Shown: piece by piece, positions 1 to 6,982 of the stretch
Numbering within the stretch: the stretch's first letter is position 1
How the letters are laid out: every line of letters begins with the position of its first letter
Assembly (NCBI GenBank): GCA_045540975.1
Contig: JAZQIE010000060.1
Location: 1 to 10,166, forward strand
DNA from: SIG510 sp045540975
Lineage (GTDB): Bacteria > Bacillota > Clostridia > Oscillospirales > JAAYXM01
Length of the DNA stretch: 10,166 nt
Reading direction: 5' to 3'
Program-made: the position numbers and the translations under genes
The notes under the pieces: model-generated
Seen by the model: the letters and a program-made list of their open reading frames with translations, nothing else
The model's database searches: none
Told to the model about the DNA's origin: nothing

Positions 1-1458
1 TGGGGCGAAGACGGAAAACCCTTCACTCCGGAAACCGAGATTTCCGTTGTTGTCGGCTCTCATGCAAGCTGGCCGTACAACGCGGAGTGGAAAATGTGGC
101 AGTACCTGATCGAAGGCTCGGGCGCTACCGTTGATGTCGACGCAATCGTCGGCAGTGATTACGGAACCAAAATCAACCTGATGTTTGCGGATTCGGACAG
201 CCTTCCGGACCTGCTCCATATGGATGACAAGCAGCTGCTCGACCAGCACGCAAGTGCGGGCGGCCTCATCGCAATCGACGAGCATCTCGATGAAATGCCG
301 AATTACACCAAGGCGCTGAATGCATATGACCCCGAAGTCCGCGCAGGTTTGGAGCGCGAACGCAAGAGCGCAGACGGTAAGGTCTACTGGCCGGTCGTTC
401 TGGGCACAGGTACCGTGCAGAATGCACAGGGCTGGCTGTACCGCAAGGACATTCTGGAAAAGCACAACTTGGAAGTTCCGAAGACCTTGGACGAATTGGT
501 CGAGGTTTGCCGCGAACTCAAGAAACTCTATCCGGAATCCTATCCGTTCTGCCCGCGTGGCGGCGGCGGTGTCTACACCATCTTTGGCCCGATGTTCCAG
601 CCGTATCTGGACTATACCTTCTACTATGACTTCACCGATGAGACCTGGAAATTCGGACCGATGGAAAACGGTACCCGTGAACTCGTCGAATTCCTCATCA
701 TGATGCAGAAGGAAGGTCTTGCACATCCGAACGGCACCATCATCGATACCACTACCTTCGATGAATATGTCACCACCGGCAAACTCTTCTTCACCAACCA
801 CTATCTGGTGCGTCAGTCCTACTACAACGTCCCGATGCAGGAAACCGATCCGAACTTTGAATTCATGGCAATGGTTCCGCCTGCTGCAACCCGCGGCGAG
901 CAGAAGATGGCAAAGACCACCATCGTCCGCTCGGGTCTCACCATCCCGAACACCAAGGATGAAGGCAGAATCGGCAACGCAATCCGCTTCCTCGACTATA
1001 TGTATTCCGACACCGCAAAGGAACTCCTCTCCTGGGGTAAGGAAGGCGAGACCTATCAGGTCGATGCGAACGGCAATAAAACCTTCATTCTGCAGGGCGA
1101 AGAAACCGTCCAGCTCAAGTACGGCGCGGCGACCGCGGGTCTCTTGCAGCGTGTAGATGAGCTTGCATACAACGAAATCGTTGCATCGGGCTCCCCGATT
1201 GACCCGGCAATCTTCGCGTACACCGAAGACAACGTCAACCCCTCGAAGTGGCTCTCCTTCAACGATGAAGAGCGTGATGTCTACAACCAGTACTTCGATG
1301 CGGTTTCCAACTACGCTTCCGAATGGATCGATAAATTCGTTCTCGGCATCGAGCCGCTCACCGATGAGACTTGGAACGCAGGTGTTGAACAGCTGAAGAA
1401 ACTCGGCGTCGAAGAACTCCTCAAGATCTACGAAAGTGCTTGGGCACGCGTAAAATAA
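1..1458 (+). CDS. ABC transporter extracellular solute-binding protein, sugar type (5' end missing)
   Basis: The frame is open from base 1 to the TAA at 1456-1458, giving 485 residues without the start, so the signal peptide and expected lipobox lie upstream of the window. The protein reads as a family 1-like substrate-binding lipoprotein of the LplA/YtcQ kind, which captures oligosaccharides outside the membrane and hands them to two permeases. Supporting segments are the motif GWLYRKDILEKHNLEVPKTL (about residues 144-163), typical of the hinge region of these proteins, an aromatic-rich stretch FQPYLDYTFYYDF (about 199-211) suited to sugar stacking, and a helical C-terminus. No permease gene follows; in such loci the permeases usually precede the binding protein, so they are probably off the left edge. 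Codons ending in C or G dominate (ACC, ATC, TTC, AAG), as in highly expressed genes, unlike the rest of the window. The ligand cannot be told. The family call is firm, the subfamily is inference. Confidence 0.88.
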   Translation, partial: WGEDGKPFTPETEISVVVGSHASWPYNAEWKMWQYLIEGSGATVDVDAIVGSDYGTKINLMFADSDSLPDLLHMDDKQLLDQHASAGGLIAIDEHLDEMPNYTKALNAYDPEVRAGLERERKSADGKVYWPVVLGTGTVQNAQGWLYRKDILEKHNLEVPKTLDELVEVCRELKKLYPESYPFCPRGGGGVYTIFGPMFQPYLDYTFYYDFTDETWKFGPMENGTRELVEFLIMMQKEGLAHPNGTIIDTTTFDEYVTTGKLFFTNHYLVRQSYYNVPMQETDPNFEFMAMVPPAATRGEQKMAKTTIVRSGLTIPNTKDEGRIGNAIRFLDYMYSDTAKELLSWGKEGETYQVDANGNKTFILQGEETVQLKYGAATAGLLQRVDELAYNEIVASGSPIDPAIFAYTEDNVNPSKWLSFNDEERDVYNQYFDAVSNYASEWIDKFVLGIEPLTDETWNAGVEQLKKLGVEELLKIYESAWARVK

Positions 1459-1484
1459 GAGTTCTCTGTTTCATTTTTTCCTTC

Positions 1485-1537
1485 TTTTCCCCGATGGCAA
1501 GTGGTTGTGCATGAAGCCGCTTGCCACGGCGGGAAAA
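1485..1537 (+). other. Imperfect hairpin in the 3' untranslated region
   Basis: The arms 1496-1504 (GGCAAGTGG) and 1517-1525 (CCGCTTGCC) pair over nine positions with one G-U, closing a 12-base loop. A second, outer stem pairs TTTTCCC at 1485-1491 with GGGAAAA at 1531-1537 across a small internal loop. It lies 26 bases after the stop codon of the solute-binding protein gene. No run of T follows, so it is not a standard terminator. It could protect the mRNA 3' end or be a protein- or RNA-binding element; this is inference from base pairing only. Confidence 0.4.
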
Positions 1538-1549
1538 CCCTCTCAAAGC

Positions 1550-1592
1550 AAAACCTCCCGACTGTGTTTCGATACAGTCGGGAGGTTTTTTG
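1550..1592 (+). terminator. Rho-independent terminator of the solute-binding protein gene
   Basis: Perfect stem AAACCTCCCGACTGT (1551-1565) with ACAGTCGGGAGGTTT (1574-1588), extended by one G-U and one T-A pair, around a TTCG tetraloop at 1568-1571, followed by a T tract ending at 1591. It ends the plus-strand transcript. Read on the minus strand the same hairpin is followed by TTTTGCTTT, so it may also stop the convergent DUF5107 gene. Confidence 0.9.
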
Positions 1593-1620
1593 TTATTGTG
1601 AAACAACAAGGTTCCGGGGC

Positions 1621-1657
1621 ACCCGACCGCAATCTTTGATTGCGTGACGGGTCGGGT
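1621..1657 (-). other. Bulged hairpin just after the DUF5107 stop codon
   Basis: Two stacked stems: ACCCGACC (1621-1628) with GGTCGGGT (1650-1657), and GCAATC (1629-1634) with GATTGC (1638-1643) around a three-base loop, with a one-sided six-base bulge at 1644-1649. On the minus strand it begins five bases after the stop codon of the DUF5107 gene. No T tract follows on either strand, so it is probably an RNA 3'-end structure acting ahead of the true terminator at 1551-1588, not a terminator by itself. Confidence 0.45.
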
Positions 1658-1662
1658 TCTTA

Positions 1663-4600
1663 TTATGAGAATCCAAAACGGTGGAAGAACAACGCAAATA
1701 AGTTCTCGTTATTGAGCGAAACGCTTGTTTCAATCTCGGCTTTCGCTTCGACGTCGTTTTGTATATAGGCTTTGCAAAGCGAGACAAGATAATGGTATTG
1801 CGCCTTCCTCAGCCGTTTGGGAGAGTCCACAAACGAGAGGAAGAACGGCGTTGTTGCGAAATAGCCGTTGTCCTCGGTGTGCTGAAATTTTTTCCATTCG
1901 CGCAGATACTTTGTAATCAGGTGCTGCGCCTTGGTGGGCTCGCCGAGACGGTCAAACGCTTTTGCCTGCCAGTACGGTAATTCCTTTAAGTGCATATTGC
2001 TGAAATACTCAACTGTAACGGTTGCGATATACTCAAAAATCGCTCTCGCCTTTTCGGTTTCACCCAAAAGCTCCAGACAAACCGCCTCATGGTATTTCAA
2101 CGGAATCAGTTTGCAATGATTCCAAATGCCTGCACCGAGTGATTGGGGAAGTGTTTGACCTGTTACAAACAGCGCAAGCGCTTCGTCTGTATTTCCGTTG
2201 TCCAGTGCCTTCTTGCCCTTCACAAGATATGCAAACATATATTGGTCGGCAATTGCGTGCTCACCGCCCTCGCAGGGGACAAACTCGTGCGAGAGGAGGG
2301 TCTCGATTGCCTTGTCGGGCAGAAACGCCTGATTGTACGCTTTTGCAAGCTCGGTCAACACATCGTCACGGTGTACGTTATGAGAAGTGATGAGTGCGAT
2401 TTTTTCCTCGGGGTGCAAAGTCATCTTGTCCATAAGAACAACCGTTTCGTAGAGAAGCTGCTCATCGTCGGGTCTTGCAGCGAGGACTTCCCGCATCAGT
2501 CTCAGCGCATCCTCACCTCTGTTTAAATGGCTGAAGTATGCAATGGCGAGGTTTCGTTTGGCGATATAACTTTCCGTACACGTTTCCCAAAGCGCCGCTG
2601 CCTTTTCGTAATGAAGCTTGTGATACAGGAGACAGCCCAAAAGCATTTTCGCCTCTTCATCTTCGTTTTTCGCGATTGCATCGTTTAAAATTGCAATCTC
2701 TTCAAAACGCGAGGGATAGCACTTGCCGAGTTCTGCGGCTTCGGCGTTTTTATAGTGTGTTTTTCCGTCGAAACCGATTAGGTAGGTGAAATACCCCAGC
2801 GCATAATAAAGCGGTTTTTTGCGGCAATCAGGTCTCTTTTCTTCGAGGTTTTTAAGGAGTGTGACAACGTCATCGTATCTGCCCATCGCCGCCAAATCAA
2901 ACGCGATATCCAGACAAGTCTGCACAGGGTCGCTGTCCATAACGTCGTACAAATCCTCCGCACCGCAAAGAAACCGCATCATATGGTCGAGACTGTCTTT
3001 TTGGAGCTGCGCGGTTACAATGCGGTCAACCTCCTCGCCAAGCTCTCGCTTTGCAATCACAAGACAGGAAATTGCAAGGTTGTTGTTTCTACCGTAATCA
3101 AGGGCGGTCTCCGCGTGGCGAATTGCCTCCTTGTAATCATGCCTCTTGATATCAATAACGGCAATCCTCGTCATTGCTTTTGCGACACAGTCTGCCGCCC
3201 AAAATGCCTTGTAATAGAAATCATACGCGGCGTCTGTTTTCCCCATGGCTTCGTAAATCCTGCCCATTGTGTAGTAGGCTTCGCCGCTTTGGAGTCTTTC
3301 GTTGTAGAGGGTGAGTGCTTCAATCGCGCGTTCGGCATAGCGTAGGGCGGAATCCAAACTGTATCTGCCAAGCTCGTATTTTGCCATGGCAATCAAAGAC
3401 GGGGCATGGTTGACGTTTCGTTTTAACGCCTCTTTCCAATAGCGGTCGGGCAAAACGGCGGGGTCTCGGTATTGGTCCACATGGACACCTGCAAGGTACA
3501 ATTCGTCAGCGTCGGTCATCGTCGCGGCAGACGGCATGTCGGTAATCACCTCAGGCATATTGCATTTGTTGAAGTTCTTTTCGGTATACCGCGCAACCGT
3601 CTTACCGTCGCAAGAAACCTCCACCGTAACAAACTCGTTCGGAAGTGTTACCGCCTCTTCCAAGATACGGTCGGGCGCCAAATCGCAGGTTGTTTCAAAG
3701 ATGACGTTGTCGGCGGACAGTTTCACGGTCGCATTTGTGTATACCTTGGTTGTCTGCAGCTTCAAGACCCCGTTTTCACGGTCAATCCGAAGCGCGCAGT
3801 TGAGGTTTGCGAAGGTGGGAGTGCCGATTTTTGCGATGGGATACCAATGCTGGGAGAATTCCTTGGTTTCATACGGTGCAAGCCAAGCGAAATTGGGCTG
3901 GTTATCCGAATATGAGCCTGCCATGAGTTCCGCGTATTCCCCGTCTGTGTCGGTGAGCGCTCTTTCCCATGATTTGGAAAGCTGGCAGTACGCCCAAGTA
4001 AACATCTTTTTGCCCGGGGAGATGTGATGGTCACCAATGTGAACCACACCGCATTCCTTTCCGTGGTCGTATCCGCCGAAGAAATCATAATCCGATGCAC
4101 AAGCGAAATACGAGGTGGCTTGTCGGGTGTTTTTGTGCCAGGAAATATCGCGGTCGGTCTCCATCGGGATGCCGTTGAACACACCGTTTCCCGCAATCGG
4201 GTATGTGGTTCTGGATTTCAGATAATGGAAGTTTACATACGAAACGTCTTGGGGGAAGAAAATTTGATAGCTCTCATTTACGGGCACCGCCGCATTTTCC
4301 CACCAAAGGAAGGATTTCTCCTGCGGTGTTCTGTTATACAGCCGCATTCTTGTTTCAAGACTTGTTTCACCGGGGCGAAGGATGATGCTTACCATCCCTT
4401 TCATACGGTCGATGGGGTCATGCTCGGAAAGATGGCAGACCGCACTTCCGTCGGGCAAGGTTTCCACGGTAAAGTCACACGGCATAAAGCCCGATGCTCG
4501 ATGATGGAACGGCCAATTAAACTCAACACCGCCCGAAATCCATGAGCCGAGAACACCGATTAAAGCAGGCTTTATCACATGCTGTTTATAAAAATAATCA

Positions 4601-4872
4601 TAGCCGGTGGTTTTGTCGTATGCGGAATAGATTCTTCCGCCGATTTCGGGGAGAATCTCGATTGTTACATATTCGTTTTCGAGTGTGACCAGCTTGTATT
4701 CCTTGTCTTCCTTGTGTGTGCGGTCAACCTCCAAAACCACCTTGTTGGGGTAGGGTCTGCCGCTTGTTCTCTGGTGGACTCTGTTTTCGGCAAACATGGG
4801 CATATCCTCAGCCTTTGGCTCGGGATAGGTGGGGATTACGATGCTGCCGACTGAAACTGTTGCCTTTTCCAT
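1663..4872 (-). CDS. DUF5107 domain protein with C-terminal TPR repeats
   Basis: This is a 1069-residue protein with no signal peptide or membrane helix, so it should be cytoplasmic. Residues about 55-350 form a beta-rich domain like the mutarotase/sugar-binding superfamily: ENEYVTIEILPEIGGRIYSA (65-84), GGVEFNWPFHH (114-124), LWWENA (189-194) and DNQPNFAWLAPYETKEFSQ (323-341), rich in Trp, His and acidic residues as in carbohydrate-active proteins. Residues about 360-440 look like a beta-sandwich linker. From about 475 to 1050 come helical TPR-like pairs, for example EAYYTMGRIYEAMGKTDAAY (531-550). The start at 4872 has a good GGAAGGA site four bases upstream, and two stop codons end the gene. 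It is divergent from an AraC regulator and convergent with a sugar-binding protein gene, which points to glycan metabolism. I recognise the DUF5107-TPR architecture; the reaction is not known to me. A glycoside hydrolase-like or sugar-sensing role is inference. Confidence 0.82.
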   Translation of the reverse strand: MEKATVSVGSIVIPTYPEPKAEDMPMFAENRVHQRTSGRPYPNKVVLEVDRTHKEDKEYKLVTLENEYVTIEILPEIGGRIYSAYDKTTGYDYFYKQHVIKPALIGVLGSWISGGVEFNWPFHHRASGFMPCDFTVETLPDGSAVCHLSEHDPIDRMKGMVSIILRPGETSLETRMRLYNRTPQEKSFLWWENAAVPVNESYQIFFPQDVSYVNFHYLKSRTTYPIAGNGVFNGIPMETDRDISWHKNTRQATSYFACASDYDFFGGYDHGKECGVVHIGDHHISPGKKMFTWAYCQLSKSWERALTDTDGEYAELMAGSYSDNQPNFAWLAPYETKEFSQHWYPIAKIGTPTFANLNCALRIDRENGVLKLQTTKVYTNATVKLSADNVIFETTCDLAPDRILEEAVTLPNEFVTVEVSCDGKTVARYTEKNFNKCNMPEVITDMPSAATMTDADELYLAGVHVDQYRDPAVLPDRYWKEALKRNVNHAPSLIAMAKYELGRYSLDSALRYAERAIEALTLYNERLQSGEAYYTMGRIYEAMGKTDAAYDFYYKAFWAADCVAKAMTRIAVIDIKRHDYKEAIRHAETALDYGRNNNLAISCLVIAKRELGEEVDRIVTAQLQKDSLDHMMRFLCGAEDLYDVMDSDPVQTCLDIAFDLAAMGRYDDVVTLLKNLEEKRPDCRKKPLYYALGYFTYLIGFDGKTHYKNAEAAELGKCYPSRFEEIAILNDAIAKNEDEEAKMLLGCLLYHKLHYEKAAALWETCTESYIAKRNLAIAYFSHLNRGEDALRLMREVLAARPDDEQLLYETVVLMDKMTLHPEEKIALITSHNVHRDDVLTELAKAYNQAFLPDKAIETLLSHEFVPCEGGEHAIADQYMFAYLVKGKKALDNGNTDEALALFVTGQTLPQSLGAGIWNHCKLIPLKYHEAVCLELLGETEKARAIFEYIATVTVEYFSNMHLKELPYWQAKAFDRLGEPTKAQHLITKYLREWKKFQHTEDNGYFATTPFFLSFVDSPKRLRKAQYHYLVSLCKAYIQNDVEAKAEIETSVSLNNENLFALFFHRFGFS

Positions 4873-4986
4873 AAAATCCTTCCTTTACTTTTTATCGTAT
4901 CTTATGGTATCATATATGAAAAAGCGTTGATTTTATATACGTAAACTTACTTATTTTTTAACATATCTTACTGTGAGGTGTTGTTT
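4873..4986. promoter_or_regulatory. Divergent control region between the DUF5107 gene and the AraC regulator gene
   Basis: This AT-rich stretch must hold promoters for both genes. On the minus strand TATGAT (4914-4909) is a fair -10 box 37 bases before the DUF5107 start, but the matching -35 position is poor, as expected if an activator is needed. CTTACT occurs at 4946-4951 and again at 4967-4972, 21 bases apart, and the related TATCTTA occurs at 4898-4904 and 4964-4970. A 21-base direct repeat fits how AraC-type dimers bind two turns of the helix. The repeats are short and could be chance in such sequence; the promoter call is inference. Confidence 0.4.
4976..4980 (+). promoter_or_regulatory. 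Ribosome binding site deciding the AraC regulator start
   Basis: AGGTG at 4976-4980 is the only Shine-Dalgarno-like motif near the gene. It lies six bases before GTG 4987, a good distance, while it overlaps the earlier GTG at 4978 and directly abuts TTG 4981. That favours 4987 as the translation start. Confidence 0.5.
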
Positions 4987-5769
4987 GTGCTTACATTACC
5001 CCGAAATATCACCTGCGGGTATTGCGATTGCAGCGAATTTGGGAGTAAAGCCGTTTCTCCTAAACGAACGGTAACAAAATTTGAAATTGAATTTTATCTG
5101 GAGGATGCAAAAACCACAATCTGCGACGGCAAGGTCTATGCAATCCGAAAGCACCATATTCAGATTGCAAAACCCGGTCAAATCAGACACAGCGAACTGC
5201 CGTTTCGAACCGCATATCTCAAATTTGATGCGGATGGCGAAATTGCGGAGCGATTATCAAAGATTCCCGAGTATTTTTGCAGCAGCCATCCCGAACGCAT
5301 CTATCATAAAATTGACGAGATTATCTTGCTGCGTGAAAGTGAAAACTCCCTTCTTCTTCATAGCCGCTTGCTGTCTTTGTTAAACTTAATCTTCTTTGAT
5401 GCGGAAATCCCGCAAAACCGAAGCGGTAAGAATTACGAAACGGTGGCAGATGCAAAAAGATTCATCGAAGAAAATTTTGACAAACAAATCAAGCTGAAGC
5501 ACATTGCGGACAGCGTGCATTTAAGCGAAATATACTTTCATACCGTCTTCACCGAAACCATTGGAATTTCTCCGCATCAGTACCTGATTAACTGCCGTAT
5601 TGAGCATGCAAAGCGCCTGCTTTGGAATCCCGATATTCCGATTTGCGAGGTTGCGGAAAAATCAGGCTTTGGATGTCAGCAGTATTTAAACAAGGTCTTT
5701 AAAGCGGAAACCGACATGACCCCCAATGCATACAGAAAACTGTGCCAAAAGAATTATACTTTGGCGTAG
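4987..5769 (+). CDS. AraC/XylS-family transcriptional regulator
   Basis: About 260 residues, the usual length for AraC-type activators. The N-terminal half (about residues 25-110) is a short beta-rich, cupin-like sensor region with HHIQIAKPGQIRHSELPF, the type that binds a sugar or sugar-like effector. The C-terminal 100 residues hold two helix-turn-helix units: the first around IKLKHIADSVHLSEIYFHTV, the second around ICEVAEKSGFGCQQYLNKVF, followed by the family motif MTPNAYRK. The frame is open from GTG 4978, but the ribosome binding site favours GTG 4987; the difference is three residues. It is divergent from the DUF5107 gene, and such regulators usually control the neighbour across the shared promoter region, so it probably activates the DUF5107 gene and perhaps the transporter. 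Effector unknown. Family call firm, target inferred. Confidence 0.9.
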   Translation: MLTLPRNITCGYCDCSEFGSKAVSPKRTVTKFEIEFYLEDAKTTICDGKVYAIRKHHIQIAKPGQIRHSELPFRTAYLKFDADGEIAERLSKIPEYFCSSHPERIYHKIDEIILLRESENSLLLHSRLLSLLNLIFFDAEIPQNRSGKNYETVADAKRFIEENFDKQIKLKHIADSVHLSEIYFHTVFTETIGISPHQYLINCRIEHAKRLLWNPDIPICEVAEKSGFGCQQYLNKVFKAETDMTPNAYRKLCQKNYTLA

Positions 5770-5904
5770 AACATGGGACAATTCCGAATCACAGCTGCTT
5801 GGATGAGAAAAATCTCAAGATACCGAAAAATTTTGACGAAAAAAGAGGGATTTGAGAAAACGCGCGGTAATTATTAGTTACAAGAAAATTTAAGGAGGAA
5901 CAAA
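5770..5904. other. Intergenic stretch before the small-gene pair
   Basis: These 135 bases separate the AraC gene from the 74-residue protein gene. There is no convincing terminator: the only hairpin, TGAGA/TCTCA around 5804-5817, is short and AT-rich with no T tract. TTGACG at 5833-5838 resembles a -35 box but no good -10 sits 16-18 bases downstream. The small genes may therefore be read through from the AraC gene or have a promoter I cannot place. Confidence 0.4.
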
Positions 5905-6129
5905 ATGAACGATTTCCGCTGTGAAAAGTTCGATTCGGTTGAGGGCAAAGTGATTTGCAACATCGCCAAAGGCTGTTTTGTTGAAGGTGATTGCGGTGAA
6001 TTCTATTTGCCTAAATACAACTTCCCGACAGGGACATCCCTGCTTGGTACGGTGATGTATGTTCCAAATGATGTCGGAAAACTTCCTGCAATTTCTTTGG
6101 ATGCTGTCGCTTATGCGACAGCCGCGTAA
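5905..6129 (+). CDS. Small hypothetical protein, 74 residues
   Basis: The ATG at 5905 follows AAGGAGG (5892-5898) by six bases, an ideal ribosome binding site, which is the main reason to accept the gene. The protein begins MNDFRCEKFD and is soluble, with no signal peptide or membrane segment. Residues about 10-55 alternate hydrophobic positions with Gly turns (VEGKVICNIAKGCFVEGD, then GTSLLGTVMYV), which suggests a small beta-barrel of the OB or SH3 type; this is inference from pattern only. It has three Cys (6, 18, 24), with 18 and 24 six residues apart. A gene for a small membrane protein follows after 33 bases and shares its terminator. I do not recognise the family and propose no function. 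Confidence 0.7.
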   Translation: MNDFRCEKFDSVEGKVICNIAKGCFVEGDCGEFYLPKYNFPTGTSLLGTVMYVPNDVGKLPAISLDAVAYATAA

Positions 6130-6147
6130 TCGTAGCAGATGTGTGTT

Positions 6148-6154
6148 AAGGAGG
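6148..6154 (+). promoter_or_regulatory. Ribosome binding site deciding the start of the small membrane protein
   Basis: AAGGAGG, eight bases before the ATG at 6163. An in-frame ATG at 6139 lies upstream of this site, so using it would place the motif inside the coding sequence; 6163 is therefore the likely start. Confidence 0.8.
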
Positions 6155-6162
6155 AGAGTTTC

Positions 6163-6348
6163 ATGAAGTTTTTGAGAAAGAACGCCCCGATTTTACTGTT
6201 GTTTGCACTGCTGGTGAATGCAGGTGTCATCATCCATTTCCGCTATGTGATGATTCTGGCAATCATTGATGCAGCGCTGGCGCTAATCCTTCTGTTTCCG
6301 ATAGCAGACGATCTCATCCGCAGTGTGGGACAAGACTCGGAGGAGTAA
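6163..6348 (+). CDS. Small membrane protein, 61 residues, two predicted helices
   Basis: From the ATG at 6163 the protein starts MKFLRKNAPI, with a short basic N-terminus and then two hydrophobic segments at about residues 9-25 and 28-47, separated by a short HFRY turn. The tail (about 48-61) is acidic, ending DSEE. The basic start and the close helical hairpin suggest both ends face the cytoplasm, by the positive-inside rule. There are no Cys, no enzyme motif and no lipobox. It is the second gene of a two-gene unit with the 74-residue protein and ends five bases before a strong terminator. The family is not recognised. It could be a small subunit of, or partner to, a membrane complex, but nothing in the window says which. 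Confidence 0.68.
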   Translation: MKFLRKNAPILLLFALLVNAGVIIHFRYVMILAIIDAALALILLFPIADDLIRSVGQDSEE

Positions 6349-6352
6349 ATTC

Positions 6353-6390
6353 AAACGGAGGCTTCACAACCGTGAAGCCTCCGTTTTTGT
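6353..6390 (+). terminator. Strong rho-independent terminator, shared by convergent units
   Basis: Perfect 15-base stem AAACGGAGGCTTCAC (6353-6367) with GTGAAGCCTCCGTTT (6372-6386) around an AACC loop, with the T run extending to 6388. It ends the small-gene pair. It also begins five bases after the stop codon of the minus-strand flavin reductase gene; in that direction it is followed by TTTGAATTT, weaker but usable, so it probably insulates both operons. Confidence 0.92.
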
Positions 6391-6391
6391 C

Positions 6392-6952
6392 TTAAAATAA
6401 CTGCTTTCCGTCCGAGAAAGCATGACCGACCACATCACCGAGTTTGCGGTAGGTGTGATGGACAGGGTCATAGGTAATGGGTGAGAATTTGGCAAGGTCG
6501 ATTTTTCCGCTTTCATCCAAAATTCGCTCGTCTGCGCAGACGTTTACGATTTCACCAACTAAACGGCAGGTTTCCTTATCGTAGCTTATGAGTTTGCATT
6601 CAAGCGCGAGGGGTAATTCATCAAAAATCGGAGCGTCTACGAACTCACTCTTGGTTGTGTGCCAGCCCGCTTTTTCAATTTTATCGGGCGCTTTGTTTCC
6701 CGATGCAATCCCCACATAATCGCACGCAATCACGTTTTCCGCATCTGCGATGCTCACGGTAAACGCGCCGCGCTTGACCACGTTTTCCGCGGTCTTGTGT
6801 CCATCATCAATGCAAATTGAAATCTCCTTTTCCTCACTGATACCGCCCCATGCGGCATTCATCGCGTTTGGCACTCCGTCCTCGTCATATGTCCCGATAA
6901 TCAGTACCGGCATCGGATATAAAATCGCCTTCGCACCAAAATTCTTACGCAT
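6392..6952 (-). CDS. Flavin reductase-like FMN-binding domain protein
   Basis: This 186-residue protein matches the flavin reductase-like, FMN-binding split-barrel family in length and pattern: YPMPVLIIGTYDEDGVPNAM at 12-31, then AAWGG, CIDDGHKTAENVVKRGAF around 47-64, CDYVGIASGNKAPDK (77-91), LALECK (115-120) and VGEIV (132-136). Such proteins bind FMN and transfer electrons from NAD(P)H or from other proteins; some serve as oxidative-stress or oxygen-reducing partners in anaerobes. The start has a GGAGG site seven bases upstream. It is the last gene of the minus-strand run, 30 bases after the 112-residue protein gene and directly before a terminator. The physiological electron donor and acceptor cannot be read from the sequence. 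Confidence 0.88.
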   Translation of the reverse strand: MRKNFGAKAILYPMPVLIIGTYDEDGVPNAMNAAWGGISEEKEISICIDDGHKTAENVVKRGAFTVSIADAENVIACDYVGIASGNKAPDKIEKAGWHTTKSEFVDAPIFDELPLALECKLISYDKETCRLVGEIVNVCADERILDESGKIDLAKFSPITYDPVHHTYRKLGDVVGHAFSDGKQLF

Positions 6953-6982
6953 AATTTTACCTCCATTTTATTGAGTATATTA

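Noticed and set aside
4024..4545. Plus-strand open frame of 173 codons opposite the DUF5107 gene
   Set aside because: It lies wholly inside the minus-strand gene, has no ribosome binding site or domain, and its translation looks like a random antisense frame; the minus-strand reading has clear domain structure.
5833..5861. Promoter built on TTGACG upstream of the small-gene pair
   Set aside because: The -35-like box is good but nothing resembling a -10 box lies 16-18 bases downstream.
6139..6162. Earlier in-frame ATG for the small membrane protein
   Set aside because: The strong AAGGAGG site falls inside the extra codons, so the start at 6163 is preferred.
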